A DNA stretch of 64,000 bases, taken from Delphinapterus leucas. Lineage: Eukaryota; Chordata; Mammalia; Artiodactyla; Monodontidae. Location of the stretch: the NCBI RefSeq assembly GCF_002288925.2, contig NW_022098026.1, positions 18,369,823-18,433,822 of the forward strand, written 5' to 3'. The notes beneath the pieces were generated by a model. The model was not told the origin of the DNA and searched no databases. It saw only the letters and a program-made list of their open reading frames with translations. Below are positions 52,295 to 63,640 of this stretch, piece by piece. The position numbers were made by a program, and so were the translations under genes. Numbering within the stretch: position 1 is the stretch's first letter; each line of letters begins with the position of its first letter.

Positions 52295-53130
52295 ACATCA
52301 CAACTCTTAACATCACTAGGAGGAACTCTATAGTGCTACCTCTTTGTAGTGAAACCCACTCCCACTTCATGCCTCACTGGTCCTCCTCCCTGACCCCTGG
52401 AAACTACTAACCTGTTCTCCATCTCCACAGTTTTGTCATTTTGAGAATGTTGTAAAAACGAAATCATACAGTATGCAACCTTTTGAGATTGAATTTTTTC
52501 ACTAATAAGCGTAAGGTTCTTGAGCTTCCTCCAGGTTGTTGCATGTATGATCGGTAGTTTGTCCTTTTCTATTGTTAAGTAGTATTCTTACATGGATGTG
52601 CCACTCTTTAGCCATCCACCAGTTGAAGGATATTTGAATTTGTTTCCAGTGTTTGGTGATTATGAATCAAGTTACTGTGAACATCTGTGCAACAGGTTTG
52701 TGTGAGAACATAAGCTTCACTTCACTTGGGTAAATACCTAAGAGTGGTATTGTTGGGTTGCTTGGTAAGTGTAAATTTTTTTTTTTTTTTTTTTTTTTTT
52801 TTGCGGTACGCGGGCCTCTCACTGTTGTGGCCTCTCCCATTGCGGAGCACAGGCTCCAGACACGCAGACTCCACGGCATGTGGGATCTTCCCAGACCGGG
52901 GCACGAACCCGTGTCCCCTGCATCGGCAGGCGGACTCTCAACCACTGCGCCACCAGGGAAGCCCACATGGTAAGTATAAATTTATGTGAAATGGCTAAAC
53001 TGTTTTACCAGCTGGCTCTACCATTTTGCATTCCCACCAGCATTGTATGAGAGTTATGGTTGCTCTGCATTCCTGCCAGCATTGGGTATTATCACTTTTT
53101 TATAAAAATGTCAGCCATTCTAATACATGT
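52295..53130 (-). mobile_element. Old L1M-type fragment, right half
   Basis: Reverse L1: 'ccactggaa'-like lead ('cccctggaaactactaacctg'), 'tttgtccttttctattgtt', 'gtggtattgttgggttgc' and 'ttgcattcccaccagcattg'. Continues the element of 44760-46267. A SINE sits at 52779-52967. Confidence 0.75.
52779..52967 (-). mobile_element. Cetacean short CHR SINE
   Basis: Poly-T, 'gcggtacgcgggcctctcac' to 'caccagggaagcccaca'. Duplication tggtaagtgtaaattt / tggtaagtataaattt at 52763-52778 and 52968-52983. Confidence 0.94.
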
Positions 53131-53159
53131 GTAATACTACCCCACATAACTCTTAAACC

Positions 53160-53650
53160 ATAAGTAAGACCGTGTCACGACCCTTCTTAAAATATGCTTC
53201 ACATCACACTCAGAATAAAATTCAAGCTCATTTCTGAGGCCTGCCAGACCCTCTCTCCTGACCTCTGGGTCTCACTCGGCTCCAGCCGCAGCAACCTCCC
53301 TGTTGTTTCTCTGACACCCTAAGCTTGTTCCGCTGGAATGTTCTTACCCTCGGTATCCAGGTGACTCAGTTTCTCGCTCCATTTACTCTAATATCAGCTT
53401 CTCAGAGGCCTACCCTGATGGTCCAAATGAGCCCCATCCCTCCACTCAGCTCACAATTCTCCTACCCTGTTTTATTTTTCTTGAAGGCACTCATCTCTGC
53501 TTGATACAATACTGTATCAATTACTGAACTGTTTACTGTCTGCCTCCCCCATAAGGACAGGGATTGGCTTTTTGATGACTGTTTCCAGTGCTGAACCCAG
53601 TGCTTGGCACATAGGAGACACTCAATAAATATTTGTTGAATGAATGTGTA
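53160..53650 (-). repeat. L2 LINE 3'-end fragment
   Basis: 'gaataaaattcaagctcatt', 'tctgaggcctgccagaccc', 'ccccataaggacaggga', 'cacataggagacactcaata', 'aatatttgttgaatgaatg' is the reverse L2 tail. Confidence 0.75.
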
Positions 53651-53702
53651 TCGGAGACCTCTTGTGACCCTCCTCCCATCCTGGCCCACCTTTTACTCAG
53701 CC

Positions 53703-53716
53703 GTCGCCGTGGCAAC
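53703..53716. promoter_or_regulatory. RFX X-box-like palindrome
   Basis: GTCGCCGTGGCAAC matches the RFX X-box GTNNCC..GGNAAC. No promoter or exon was seen beside it. Confidence 0.35.
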
Positions 53717-54204
53717 CAGTTTTGGGGCAGGTAAAAGCCCCCTGGGTTAGCTGCTCCCCACAGGTCTTGCCTTCTGCCCAGGCTTGTGTCTGGACTCAAG
53801 CACTGTGGCTTGGAAGTGTGAGGAACTTAACCCTACTGGGGCAACCCTGGACCCACAGATATATGCTTGCTTCTCTGATGCTCGGTGGACAGTTCTGAGG
53901 TGCCCTCCGTGTTGCTCCTCAGCAGATCCTCCCCACCGGATTGAGCCCCACTTGCCCACAGTGGTGACCAACTCCGCAACACACCATTGTCCTGCTTTCC
54001 TTCTTTCCAGTCCCCCTCTCCCCACGGCCCTACTCCTGTTCCCAGGGGCCTGGTACATAATAAATATTTATTAAGCGAATAAGGTAATTACTAGCAACAC
54101 ACATGCACACACACACACACAAAAGAAAAGAAAAAAGAAGATGTATGTCCACACAAAGGCTTGTCATGAATTGTCATAGCAGGTTTATTTATTTATTTTA
54201 TTTT
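53717..54204. other. Intergenic, no feature recognised
   Basis: Unique-looking sequence; 54047-54120 has A/T-rich and CA low-complexity. No gene. Confidence 0.4.
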
Positions 54205-54835
54205 AGGTTTTTTAAAATTGAAGTATAGTTGATTTACAGTGTCATCTTAGTTTCTGGTATATAGCAAAGTGATTCATAGATAGATAGATAGATAGAGATA
54301 TTCTTTTTCAGATTCTTTTCCATTATAGTTTATTACAAGGTATTGAATATAGTTCTCTGTGCTATACAGTAGGACCTTGTTGTTTATCTCTTTTATATAT
54401 AGTAGTTTGTATCTGCTAATCCCAAACTCCTTATTTATTCCTCTGCCACCCTTTTCCCCTTTGGTACCATAAGTTTGTTTTCTTTTTTTTAATTTATTAA
54501 TTTATTTTATTTATTTATTTTTGGCTGCTTTGGGTCTTCCTTGTTGCGTGCGCACTTTCTCTAGCTGCGGCAAGCAGGGTCTACTCTTCGTTGCAGTGCA
54601 TGGGCTTCTCAGTGCGTTGGCTGAGCACGGGCTCTAGGCACGCGGGCTTCAGTAGTTGTGGCTCGTGAGCTCTAGAGCGCAGGCTCAGTAGCCGTGGCAC
54701 AGGGGCTTTGTTGCTCCGCAGCATGTGGGAACTTCCCGGATCAGGGCTTGAACCCTTGTCCCCTGCATTGGCAGGCGGATTCTTAACCACTGCGCCACCA
54801 GGGAAGCCCATACGTTTGTTTTCTATGTCTGTAAG
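54205..54835 (-). mobile_element. L1 3'-end fragment with SINE insertion
   Basis: Reverse L1 3' UTR: 'aaaattgaagtatagttgat', 'tattgaatatagttctctgtg', 'ctatacagtaggacc'. Contains (ATAG)n at about 54280-54297 and a CHR SINE at 54484-54808. Confidence 0.8.
54484..54808 (-). mobile_element. Long CHR-2-type SINE
   Basis: From the (ttta)n tail and 'ggctgctttgggtcttcc' to 'caccagggaagcc'. Duplication cataagtttgttttct / catacgtttgttttct at 54468-54483 and 54809-54824. Confidence 0.93.
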
Positions 54836-55452
54836 TCAAAGCAGCATTATTCATAATAGCCCAAAACTGGAAATGGCCCAGGTGTCCATCAACAAGCAAA
54901 TAGATAAATTGTGGTATATTCATACAATAGCTTACTACTCAGTAATAAAAAGAAACAAATGCTGATAAATGCTACAACATGAATGGACCTCCAGAACATT
55001 ATGCTGAGTGAAAGAGGCCAGACAGGAAGAGTACATACTGGATGATTATATTTACACTGTTTTTTTTTGTTTGTTTTTGGCTGCACTGCGTGGCTTGTGG
55101 GATCTCAGTTCCCTGGCCAGAGATCGAACCCAGGCCACAGCAGTGAAAGCGCCAGATTCTAACCACTAGACCACCAGGGAAATTCCTGGATGATTACATT
55201 CAAATGAAGTTCTGGAACAAGCAAAATGAAGCTATGGGAACAGAAAGCAGAGCTGAGATTGACTGGGGCTGGCCATGGGGAGGGAGGATATTGACTGGAA
55301 AGAGGACTCAGGAAAATTGTACAGATTATGGAAATATTCTATGTCTTTCATAGAGTGGTGGATACTTGGGTATTTGTCAAAACTCACATAACTGTACACC
55401 TTAAACATGTGCATTCTATTGTATGCAAATTATACCTCAATAAGGCTGATTT
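54836..55452 (+). mobile_element. Old L1M fragment, plus strand
   Basis: 'aagcagcattattcataatagc', 'aaatggcccaggtgtccatca', 'tcatacaatagcttactac' is ORF2 C-terminal coding remains, then the 3' UTR 'acttgggtatttgtcaaaac' and 'tgtacaccttaaacatgtgc'. Confidence 0.8.
55054..55184 (-). mobile_element. CHR-1-like SINE
   Basis: Reverse copy 'tttttggctgcactgcgtgg' to 'gaccaccagggaaatt'. Duplication ctggatgattatatt / ctggatgattacatt on either side. Confidence 0.88.
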
Positions 55453-55479
55453 TTAAAGTGAATTAACTATAAATGCTAT

Positions 55480-56400
55480 GAAGGGAAGAAAATATGGTAT
55501 GTAAGAGAGAATGCGGGGAAGGAAGATTACTTTTGATTGGTTGGCCAAGTGATTCTTGAGGAGGTGACATTTGAACAGAGATTTGAATGTCAAGAGGGAG
55601 ACAGCCATGGAAAGATCTAGGGGAGGCCATTCCAGAAAAAGGTCAATGCGGGAACAAAGACCCAGAACAGGAAGGAGTTTGGTAATCTTGGGACCAGTCT
55701 GAAGGCCAGTGTGACTAAGTGAAGTGGGTAGGGCAGAGAGGGGTACGAGACAGGGTGGAGAGTTGGGCGGAAGCCAGATCACTTACGACCTTATCAGCCC
55801 CAATAAAGGTGTGGAATTTGAAATGAACAAAATGCAAATCCCTCATGGGTCTAGTGGAGCAGAAACACATAAGCAAATAAAGGCAAATACAGGGTCATGG
55901 GTGATATTTTGGGGACGTGTACAGGGAAAGAGGAGGGAGTAGTCAGCGCTACCTGGGAACATCTGGGAAGGCTTCCCAGAGGAGGTGACATTTCAGCCAA
56001 GACTTGAAGGAAGAGTAGAAGAGGAGAAAGGGTATTCCAGTGGAGGGTGCTGTGTCTAGAGTAGCCCAGAGGTGAGCAGCTCCATGGAACATTCAAAGAC
56101 CTGAGCATAACATAGGTCTAGTTGGAGTTTTGCCTCTAGGGGAGTGGCAGGAGATCTGAGGTTGAAGAGAAAGGCTTTTAAATGCCTCATCAAGGACTTC
56201 CCTGCCGGTCCATTGGTTAAGACTCTGAATTTCCACTGCAGGGGGCAAGAGTTCGATCCCTGGTCAGGGAACTGAGATCCCACATGCCGTGAGGTGCGGC
56301 CAAAATACATAAATAAACGCCTCATCAGACTTGATCCTGCAGGGGATGGGAAACCCCTAGAGAATTTTAAGTAAGAGAGTATTAGGGCCAAGTTTATATT
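55480..56400 (+). repeat. L2-like LINE 3'-end remains, split by a SINE
   Basis: 'gaggaggtgacatttgaacag', 'aggccattccagaaaaagg' and a second block 'gaggtgacatttcagccaagac' suggest one or two old L2-type copies. The family call is uncertain. Confidence 0.5.
56193..56315 (+). mobile_element. CHR-1-like SINE
   Basis: 'aggacttccctgccggtcc' to 'gcggccaaaatacataaa'. Duplication aatgcctcatca / aacgcctcatca. Confidence 0.9.
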
Positions 56401-57004
56401 TCAGATCAAGACCTCCAGATTGGGCACATGGAGAGCAAGACTGCTGGTTCTGGTGTGAAATCACGGGGAAGGCCTGAACAAGGACCGGTGGGGCAAGGAG
56501 AAGGGCCAAACTCTGCTACGAGGTAATCAGGGCTATCTTGAACTCAGGGAAGTTCAGGTCTCTGGCTTGAAGGCCTGGCTTCCCTGCCGGACGGTGGTCC
56601 AGTTAAGCCAGACACACGAGGAGAGACAGGTTGAGGAAAACATCTACAGAGTTTGAGGTACCAGAGGGCCATAAATGCTAACTTTTACGGGCTCTGCTCC
56701 CTCAGAGGGCTTGTTACTTGAAGATTCCTAGGCCCTTGCTCCAGTGATTTGGAAGCAGTGGGTCTAGGATGGAGCCCAGGAAACTGCATGTGTACACAGT
56801 GCCCCTCCCACTCTGAGGCAGGTGGACTCCACACCTACAGAGCTGTCAATGTGGCCTCTCCAGGGAGGGGCCTGGAGCAGAAGGTGGACAACAGGCACAC
56901 TCTCATCTGGACTGTGGCCAAAGCAGCCAGAAATTCAGGCAAAGGTGGTGTCCAAAATAAGGCTCTAGGGGTAGTGGGTGCAAAGGTCTCCCCTGCTGCA
57001 GCTA
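56401..57004. other. Intergenic, no feature recognised
   Basis: No gene or clear repeat assigned. Confidence 0.4.
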
Positions 57005-57020
57005 AAGAGTTGCACTAGAG

Positions 57021-57204
57021 AGAAACAACAAGGTTCTACTGTATGGCACAGGGGACTGTATTCAATATCCTGTGATAAGCCATAATGGAAAAGAATATGA
57101 AAAAGAATGTACACATATGTATAACTGAATCACTTTGCTGTACAGCAGAAATTAAACACAATATTATAAATCAACTATACTTCAATAAAATTAAAAAAAA
57201 AAAA
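57021..57204 (+). mobile_element. 5'-truncated L1 3' end
   Basis: Last 184 bp of an L1 ('caacaaggttctactgtatgg', 'tgaatcactttgctgtacag', poly-A). Duplication aagagttgcactagag / aagaattgcactagag at 57005-57020 and 57205-57220. Confidence 0.93.
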
Positions 57205-57454
57205 AAGAATTGCACTAGAGTGGCCCTGGTCATCATGTGTAACTCCTGATCACCTGACCAAGGAACCACAGAAATTAGTGGTAGGGCCAAGATGAAGCAG
57301 ATACCTTTTAACTTGTTGCCTCTCCGAGGGTGTGGATGGAGGGTAGCCGTGGTGAGGATACATGGAGGCTTCGGTGACCTGGAGATGTGCTCTGTGCAAA
57401 GAGAGCAGCTTTTGTGCGCATCAGTTTCCCCTTGCGACATCTCTATGTGCCTGG

Positions 57455-57600
57455 GCCTATTATTATTTCCACTTAACAGATGAGAAAACTGAGGCCCAAA
57501 AACATTTAGTAAAATGTTCTGGGCTCCAAGATGAGTACGTAGGGGAACTGGGGCTGGAATGCAAGTCTCTGGACACTCCTAATCATAGCATTACCCTGCC
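57455..57600 (+). repeat. MIR SINE fragment
   Basis: 'attattatttccacttaacagatgag' in parts and 'aaactgaggcccaaaaac'. Confidence 0.6.
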
Positions 57601-57635
57601 TCCCTGAGTGGGAGAAGTCACTTCACCTCTTAAGT

Positions 57636-57991
57636 CAGGGGTCCCCAAACCCAGGGCCATGGACCGGTTTCAGTCCTTGGCCTGTTAGGAACTGGGCCAC
57701 ACAGCAGGAGGTGAGTGGTAGCCGAGCAAGCGAAGCTTCATCTGTATTTACAGCTGCTCCCCATGGCTCACATTACTGCCTGAGCTCCGCCTCCTGTCAG
57801 CATTATGGTGAGTTGTATAATGATTTCATTATATATTACAATGTAATAATAATAGAAATAAAGTGCACAATAAATATAATGTGCTTGAATCATCCCGAAG
57901 CCATCCCCCCCACCCCACCCCACCCCCGGTCCGTGGAAGAATTGTCTTCCATGAAACCAGTCCCTGGTGCCAAAAAGGTTGGGGACCAGTG
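57636..57991 (+). mobile_element. Non-autonomous hAT-type DNA transposon
   Basis: Ends CAGGGGTCCCCAAAC and TTGGGGACCAGTG; internal 'ggcctgttaggaactgggcc', 'ctgagctccgcctcctgtcag', 'aaattgtcttcc'-type text. 8-bp duplication tcttaagt / tcttaaat flanks it. It looks MER1/Charlie-like; the exact family name is unsure. Confidence 0.8.
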
Positions 57992-58238
57992 TCTTAAATG
58001 ATTGTCCAAGCAAGGGATGGGGGAGAGTACACGTTTTCCTTGTCCTATCCCTTTCAGAAAGTGTCTAAGTCCTCACCATGTGTGTTTTCCAAAGGAAAGG
58101 CTCCCAGGGCCCAGAGGAGCTAGGATTTAGAGCCTCATGGTACAAACCGACTTGTAGGGTCCCAGCCAGGAACAATCGCCCATCTTCTAAGAATCTCACA
58201 GCAGTGCCACATGCCTCAGCTTTATCCAAGCAACAGAA

Positions 58239-58287
58239 GGAGGTGGTGGAGGCGGCGGTGGCAGCAGCAGCCTCAGCAGCAGCAGCA
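58239..58287 (+). repeat. GGN and CAG low-complexity run
   Basis: 'aggtggtggaggcggcggtgg' in parts, then CAG/CAGC repeats. Confidence 0.8.
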
Positions 58288-58547
58288 AATCTGTCCCCAG
58301 TGCACGACAGCATTGTTTTGCTGTGATGGAATACACGTGGCATATGTCTGCAAAGTTACTATCTTGAGAGCGGGTAGAAAGGGGGTTTTTCATGTGCCAG
58401 ATTTCACTTTCCTTTCTGAAACAATTCCTGTAGTAAACAGAGGTTTTCTGATCTTGCTAAGATCCAGAAGATGGGAATTCCTTTACACATTTTTAAGTAA
58501 AACTATTGTCTCGTAGAGTTTCAGTCTATTGATGGTGCAAATGTTTT

Positions 58548-58742
58548 TTTTGTGGTACGTGGGCCTCTCACCGCTGAGACCTCTCCCGTTGCGGAGCACA
58601 GGCTCCGGACGCGCAGGGTCAGCGGCCATGGCTCACGGGCTCAGCCGCTCCGCGGCATGTGGGATCCTCCCAACCGGGGCACGAACCCGTGTCCCCTGCA
58701 TCGGCAGGCAGACTCTCAACCACTGCGCCACCAGGGAAGTCC
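58548..58742 (-). mobile_element. Cetacean short CHR SINE
   Basis: 'tgtggtacgtgggcctctcac' to 'ccaccagggaagtcc'. Duplication ggtgcaaatgtttt / ggtgcaagtgtttt at 58534-58547 and 58743-58756. Confidence 0.94.
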
Positions 58743-59641
58743 GGTGCAAGTGTTTTCTAAACGTGGAAGCTCTCCTGTGCCCCCTCCCTCCCTCCAAAGG
58801 CCAGGACAGGAAGAGGCACTGCCACCTATAGGCGACCAACTCTGTTCCAGTCTCAGACCACCCCAGTGATGAGGCCACCGTCTGTCCTGTGGCTGCCATC
58901 CCCTGGCAAACGGAGTGGGTAAGAGGAAAGGCTTGCTGAGCATGGGAGGCCTGGGGCGGAGGCGGAGAGGCAAGGAAGGGCCAGGAGGCGAGCAGAATGT
59001 GACTTTTAGGAGGAGAATTATTTTGAACTACATCTTGTGTGCTGACAGCATAGTGATCATTATTAGGACCTCAGATGCAACATGAAGCCCGCCCTGAAGT
59101 TAAATTTTCCCTTTCCGATAAGCATGGCCTATCAACCCAGCCTAAGATAGCTCAATGCAACCTCCTCCAAGGTAGGGGGTTGAAATGCTCCAGCTGCTCC
59201 CTCAGTTACCTTTCATTAAGGACTTTGCCTTATTGGTAAACAGGGGCACCTGTTTGCCTTAGCCTTATCAAATCAACCTGACAACTACTTTGTGCAAGAA
59301 CCAGAGTTGTATTTGCATTTTTCTACCCACATTTAGTTTTGGGGGGTGCTGTTACATGGAGGGGCAGACCTGTGGCCTGAATGATGCTCAGACAGATTTT
59401 GATTGGCTTTCACAGTGTTTTTAAAATTGGTTTTCACATCAAAATCCTGTTTGCCGGCTTCTCTTGAAAAAATCAGAAAACTTGGCCGCACTGGGCCACA
59501 TTCCCCTGGGCCAAGTGGCCAGATAGTGGCTCCCTTTGCACAGAGTTTGCTCTCCAGTTTGCCATAACCCCACCACTCCCCATCAGCTCCCTTCCACACC
59601 CTAAGAAAAGGTACAAGTTAAAAGGCAGATATGGAGAAACG
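58743..59641. other. Intergenic, no feature recognised
   Basis: No gene or repeat assigned. Confidence 0.4.
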
Positions 59642-59800
59642 AGTTTCAGTCTTGGCCCACCCCTTACCTCCTAGGGCCCCTTGAACAGGTGTCTACATCT
59701 CTCTGAAGCCTGTTTTTAATCCCTAGGAAGAAGAGAATAATGAGATAATGCATGCAGAGCACTGGCCAGAAGCCTCGCCTTAGAGGAAGCACTCACTGAG
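59642..59800 (-). repeat. MIR SINE, diverged
   Basis: 'ccttgaacaggtgtctacat', 'ctctgaagcctgtttttaatc', 'taatgagataatgcatgcaga' is reverse MIR order. Confidence 0.55.
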
Positions 59801-60980
59801 AATTTGCCCTGTATGTTTATTGGTGATTATGACTAATTCCTGTCAGTGACGCAGGTGAGACCCAACACTGTATACAAATGGACACACCTACTGAAATGTA
59901 AGTTTGATATAAGCAAGGATTTTGAAAATCTGTTTTGCTTATTCCTGCATCTCTAGAGCTTAGTACAGTCCCTGGGACATCGTTGGCGGTTGGCACTTAG
60001 TAAATGTGCTGACTGAATATGTGGATTTAACGTTTCCCTGAGTTCTTATTCTTCATATGTCATGTGCTAAATCATCATTAGTCCATTGTATAAATATAAA
60101 TGCAAATGGACATATGGGCTGAGTATTTCAAATTTATATGGGCTGATTTTTTTTTCTTATTTTCAAAATATCAAAAGGTAGGGAGATTCTTAAGAGTTGA
60201 TGGGAACTTCATACTCAGTTGAGTCACAGCCTAGGAGAAAAATGTGTTTTCCTCCAGGACTGGGTTTCTAAGATCATTATCCGAATGCCAGGCCACTTCA
60301 GGAATCAGTGCTTCAAAAAATCACAATTAAAATTGCACGGCTTTCTGTGATGCCTCTTGAGAACTCAAGGTGCTGTACAAACACATTTAAAGCATGAAGT
60401 GCTCCCTGAAGCACTTTCTTCAGAAGTAATACTTCCAGAGAGGAGAGTACACTTAGGTAAAACCAATGGTGAGTTTTATGCCATGATCTCAGCAAGACAA
60501 CCTCTGAGTGCTGGAGTTTGCACCCCAGTGGATGCAACTTTCCTGGAAATATGGAAGGTGAGTTGGCTCCCAAGTGGATTCAAAGCTATCCTACTGGAAT
60601 AATATTGGAATATTATGTTACATGTGCCTACAGGACTCTTCAATAAGCTTGTGGTTTTGGTATCGGTGGCCTGTAGGGGTCAGCTGTGTTTTTTGTTTGC
60701 TAGGCATCCGCTCTTCCTAGTGCTGGTAACTAAGCTTCTATTTTCCTGGGGAAGCTGTTCCTTCCAAATTTTAAACTGTGGGGTTTGGGGGGGTGGGCTA
60801 ACCTTACTCCCAGGCTCCAGAGGACAGCATGGAACTAGCCAAGATGTCACATCCTCTGGCTGCAACCACACATTCAGAGAAAAGCAAGTTACCCAAAGCC
60901 GATGCAAACAGTCAGACTCCAGTCTGGAGCTTTTCTTAGTACTGTTGGGAAAGAGAAAGCCTTTTGTCTGCTGGGAACTT
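59801..60980. other. Intergenic, no feature recognised
   Basis: No gene or repeat could be assigned. Confidence 0.4.
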
Positions 60981-61210
60981 TTTGCTATGAGAATGTAATT
61001 CTGACACTCTCAGAGGGACTGCCTGAGAATGCAGAGAAGAGAGCTGAGAGAGCAAGAGAGGAGACTCCTGGTGATACTGTTTGAGTGCCCGGATCTGGCT
61101 ATGCCTGAAGTTCAGATTTGCCTCTGGACTCCTGGTTTTAAGAGCCAATAAATTCTCTCTCCCTCTTTCTTAAACTGATTTGAACAGCATTTTAGTCACT
61201 TGCAATGGAG
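60980..61210 (+). repeat. Possible old LTR 3' end
   Basis: 'gagccaataaattctctctc' then 'tagtcacttgcaatggag' and 'cactcctgactag' resembles the polyadenylation end of an ERVL/MaLR-type LTR. No internal retroviral sequence seen. Family uncertain. Confidence 0.35.
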
Positions 61211-61839
61211 ACACTCCTGACTAGCAAATTGGAATTCGAAAATGTAAATCAGAAAAAGAGGCATAAAAATGTGAGACTCATTGCTCAGGTAAAACCCAAA
61301 ACCTTAAACCATGACCAGAAGCAAACTCATGCCTCTTTCTACTTCACATGAACCTCAAATTCCATTAGAACCAGGCAGAGCAGTGAGCTAGTGAACAGCA
61401 GAAGTGAAATTTTCTTCTCCTTTCTTTAACATCCTCACACACAAAAAGAATCTGGTCGTTCTTTTCTGGGTTTTGTGCATGTGCTGGCCACACTCACTGG
61501 CTTTCCTTTCACATGTGTTCATTTGTCTGCTTCCATGGGGGGAAGACATTGAAATAAGCCAGAGGCCAAGTCTTAGTGGATTTCTCCAGTGCTTTAAAAC
61601 TCTGTTCTTAGGGGAATTCCACAGTGTTTGCCATTGAGCCTGAGAGCTCCAGAAAGTCGTTGTTTGACTTGTGCAGCATGTAGAGATGTTCATTTAACAG
61701 GGTTACTGAGCGCCTCTGCCTGCCAGGCCCTGACCGCCACACACGTGTGAGCAAGGGGGCACAGTCTTTCTCTTTTTCAGGAGGGGTGGTTTCTAGTACT
61801 TCGTCAGCCCTTCCTTACCCTTTGGGGCTGCACCTTTGC

Positions 61840-62000
61840 CCCTAGTCTCCCTTCTGACCAGGTTGAATTCTGCTGCTAAATGATTCTTTACAAAACACTG
61901 CATCCCATTCCCATTTCCCATTCTGAGGAGCTTCAGTGGTTTCCTATACTTTTTGTATTAAATCGATACTCTTCTCAGGCCTTAATAAAACTAATACTAA
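61840..62000 (-). repeat. L2-like fragment
   Basis: 'tgaattctgctgctaaatga' and 'gcttcagtggtttcctatac' with 'tattaaatcgatactcttc' fit a reverse L2. Confidence 0.45.
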
Positions 62001-62006
62001 TAATAA

Positions 62007-62285
62007 AGAAAAGTGAATAGTTTGGAGCACTTACTATGTGCCAAGCGCCACATTTAGGTTTCATATGCATTATCTTAGTTAATCCTCAAAATAACACTAT
62101 AGATACACTGGGGGTGGGGATGAGGGTGGGAAATAAAAACACTGTAAAGTAGATAACAATGTTATCCCTATTTTTTTCCAGATAAGGAAGCTAACGCACA
62201 GAGAGGTTAAATAACTTACTCAAGGTCATGTGGCCAAGAAGTGATGGAGTTCGACCCTGTCACTCTGGCTCCAGACCCCATGTTT
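62007..62285 (+). repeat. MIR SINE with internal insertion
   Basis: 'tttggagcacttactatgtgcc', 'tgcattatcttagttaatcc', then about 60 bp of unrelated G-rich sequence, then 'tgttatccctattttt', 'cacagagaggttaaataactt', 'ggtcatgtggccaagaag'. Confidence 0.8.
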
Positions 62286-62862
62286 CTACCGGAAGATTTT
62301 GCTATCTCAAAAGCTCCTCTACAATCTGCTGTGTCTCTACCTTATTTCTCACAACTGTCCAATTTCCACAGTCCACTTAGGCTGATCTTATGGCTATGCC
62401 CATCATTCTCTAGTGTTATTGCCCTTGCTTATTTGTTCATTCATTCATTCAGCAAATATTTACTGAGCCCCTGTCTCAGGTGTTCATGTCGTCCAGATGA
62501 TATAACCAAGAATGCTCTCTTCTCTCACCACTTCTCCAAATCCTCCAAATTTCAGACTTTGTTCCAGACCCTTTCTTTTATACATCCCACTTCAGCCAAT
62601 GCAGCTGGCATGGCATCCCTCTCCATGAATGCTGAGGGCAGAGAAGGGCATGACATAGTTTAGCACTCAATTTCACAGGGGCTTTGTGACCTCTCATGCT
62701 GTCTCACTGTCCTATCAGGAGTGTGATGTCTGGAGGACCGAGTCAGAGAACTTGCTCCTTTCATATCCATCACAGTGTGGAGTGTAGATTAGGCATCCAA
62801 GAAACATTCTTTCACCCAATTGGTGACTGAACAAATGGGGTCCAATGAAAATACGATTTTTT

Positions 62863-63071
62863 TTTTTTTTTTTTTTTTTGTGTGGTGCGGGGGCCTCTTT
62901 CTGTTTTTGCCTGTTGAGTAGCGCAAGCCACGGACACGCAGGCTTAGCGGCCATGGCTCACGGGCCCAGCCGCTCCACAGCATGTGGGATCTTCCCGGAC
63001 CGGGGAACGAACCCGCGTCCCCTGCATCGGCAGGCGGACTCTCAACCACTGCGCCACCAGGGAAGTCCACA
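62863..63071 (-). mobile_element. Cetacean short CHR SINE
   Basis: Poly-T, 'gtgtggtgcgggggcctctt' to 'ccaccagggaagtccac'. Duplication acgatttttt at 62853-62862 and 63072-63081. Confidence 0.9.
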
Positions 63072-63084
63072 ACGATTTTTTAAA

Positions 63085-63428
63085 AAATTAATTTATTTAT
63101 ATTTTTGGCTGCGTTGGGTCTTCGTTGCTGCGCTCAGTCTTTCTCTAGTTGCGGTGAGCTGGGGCTCCTCTTCATTGCAGTGCGCGGGCTTTTCCTTGAA
63201 GTGGCTTCTCTTGTTGTGGAGCATGGGCTCTAGGTGCGCGGGCTTCAGTAGTGTGGCACTTGGGCTCAGTAGTTGTGGCTCACGGGCCCTAGAGCACAGG
63301 CTCAGTAGTTGTGGCGCACGGGATTGGCTGCTCTGCGGCATGTGGGATCTTCCTGGACCAGGGCTTGAACCCATGTTCCCTGCATTGGCAGGCAGATTCT
63401 TAACCACTGTGCCACCAGGCAAGCCCTA
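63085..63428 (-). mobile_element. Long CHR-2-type SINE next to the previous SINE
   Basis: (tttattta) tail, 'ggctgcgttgggtcttcgttg' to 'gccaccaggcaagccct'. Duplication caacgattttttaaa / caatgattttttaaa at 63070-63084 and 63429-63443, which includes the other SINE's own duplication. Confidence 0.92.
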
Positions 63429-63516
63429 CAATGATTTTTTAAATGGCCTTCTGAAAAACTGTGAATCTGGGTTCTTCCTTTGACCTAGAATTCACCTCAA
63501 GTTGCTGACAGTCTCC

Positions 63517-63640
63517 TGAGGTAGGTATTATACCCATTTTACAGATAAGACTGAGGCTCAAGGAAGGTGGGTAACTTGTCTGATTTCACAAAATGAATAA
63601 ACCTCAGAGCACAGTTTCCCAACCCCTGCATCATGCTGCC
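63517..63640 (+). repeat. MIR SINE fragment
   Basis: 'aggtattatacccattttacag', 'aagactgaggctcaaggaagg', 'catcatgctgcctcc' is the MIR 3' part. Confidence 0.75.
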
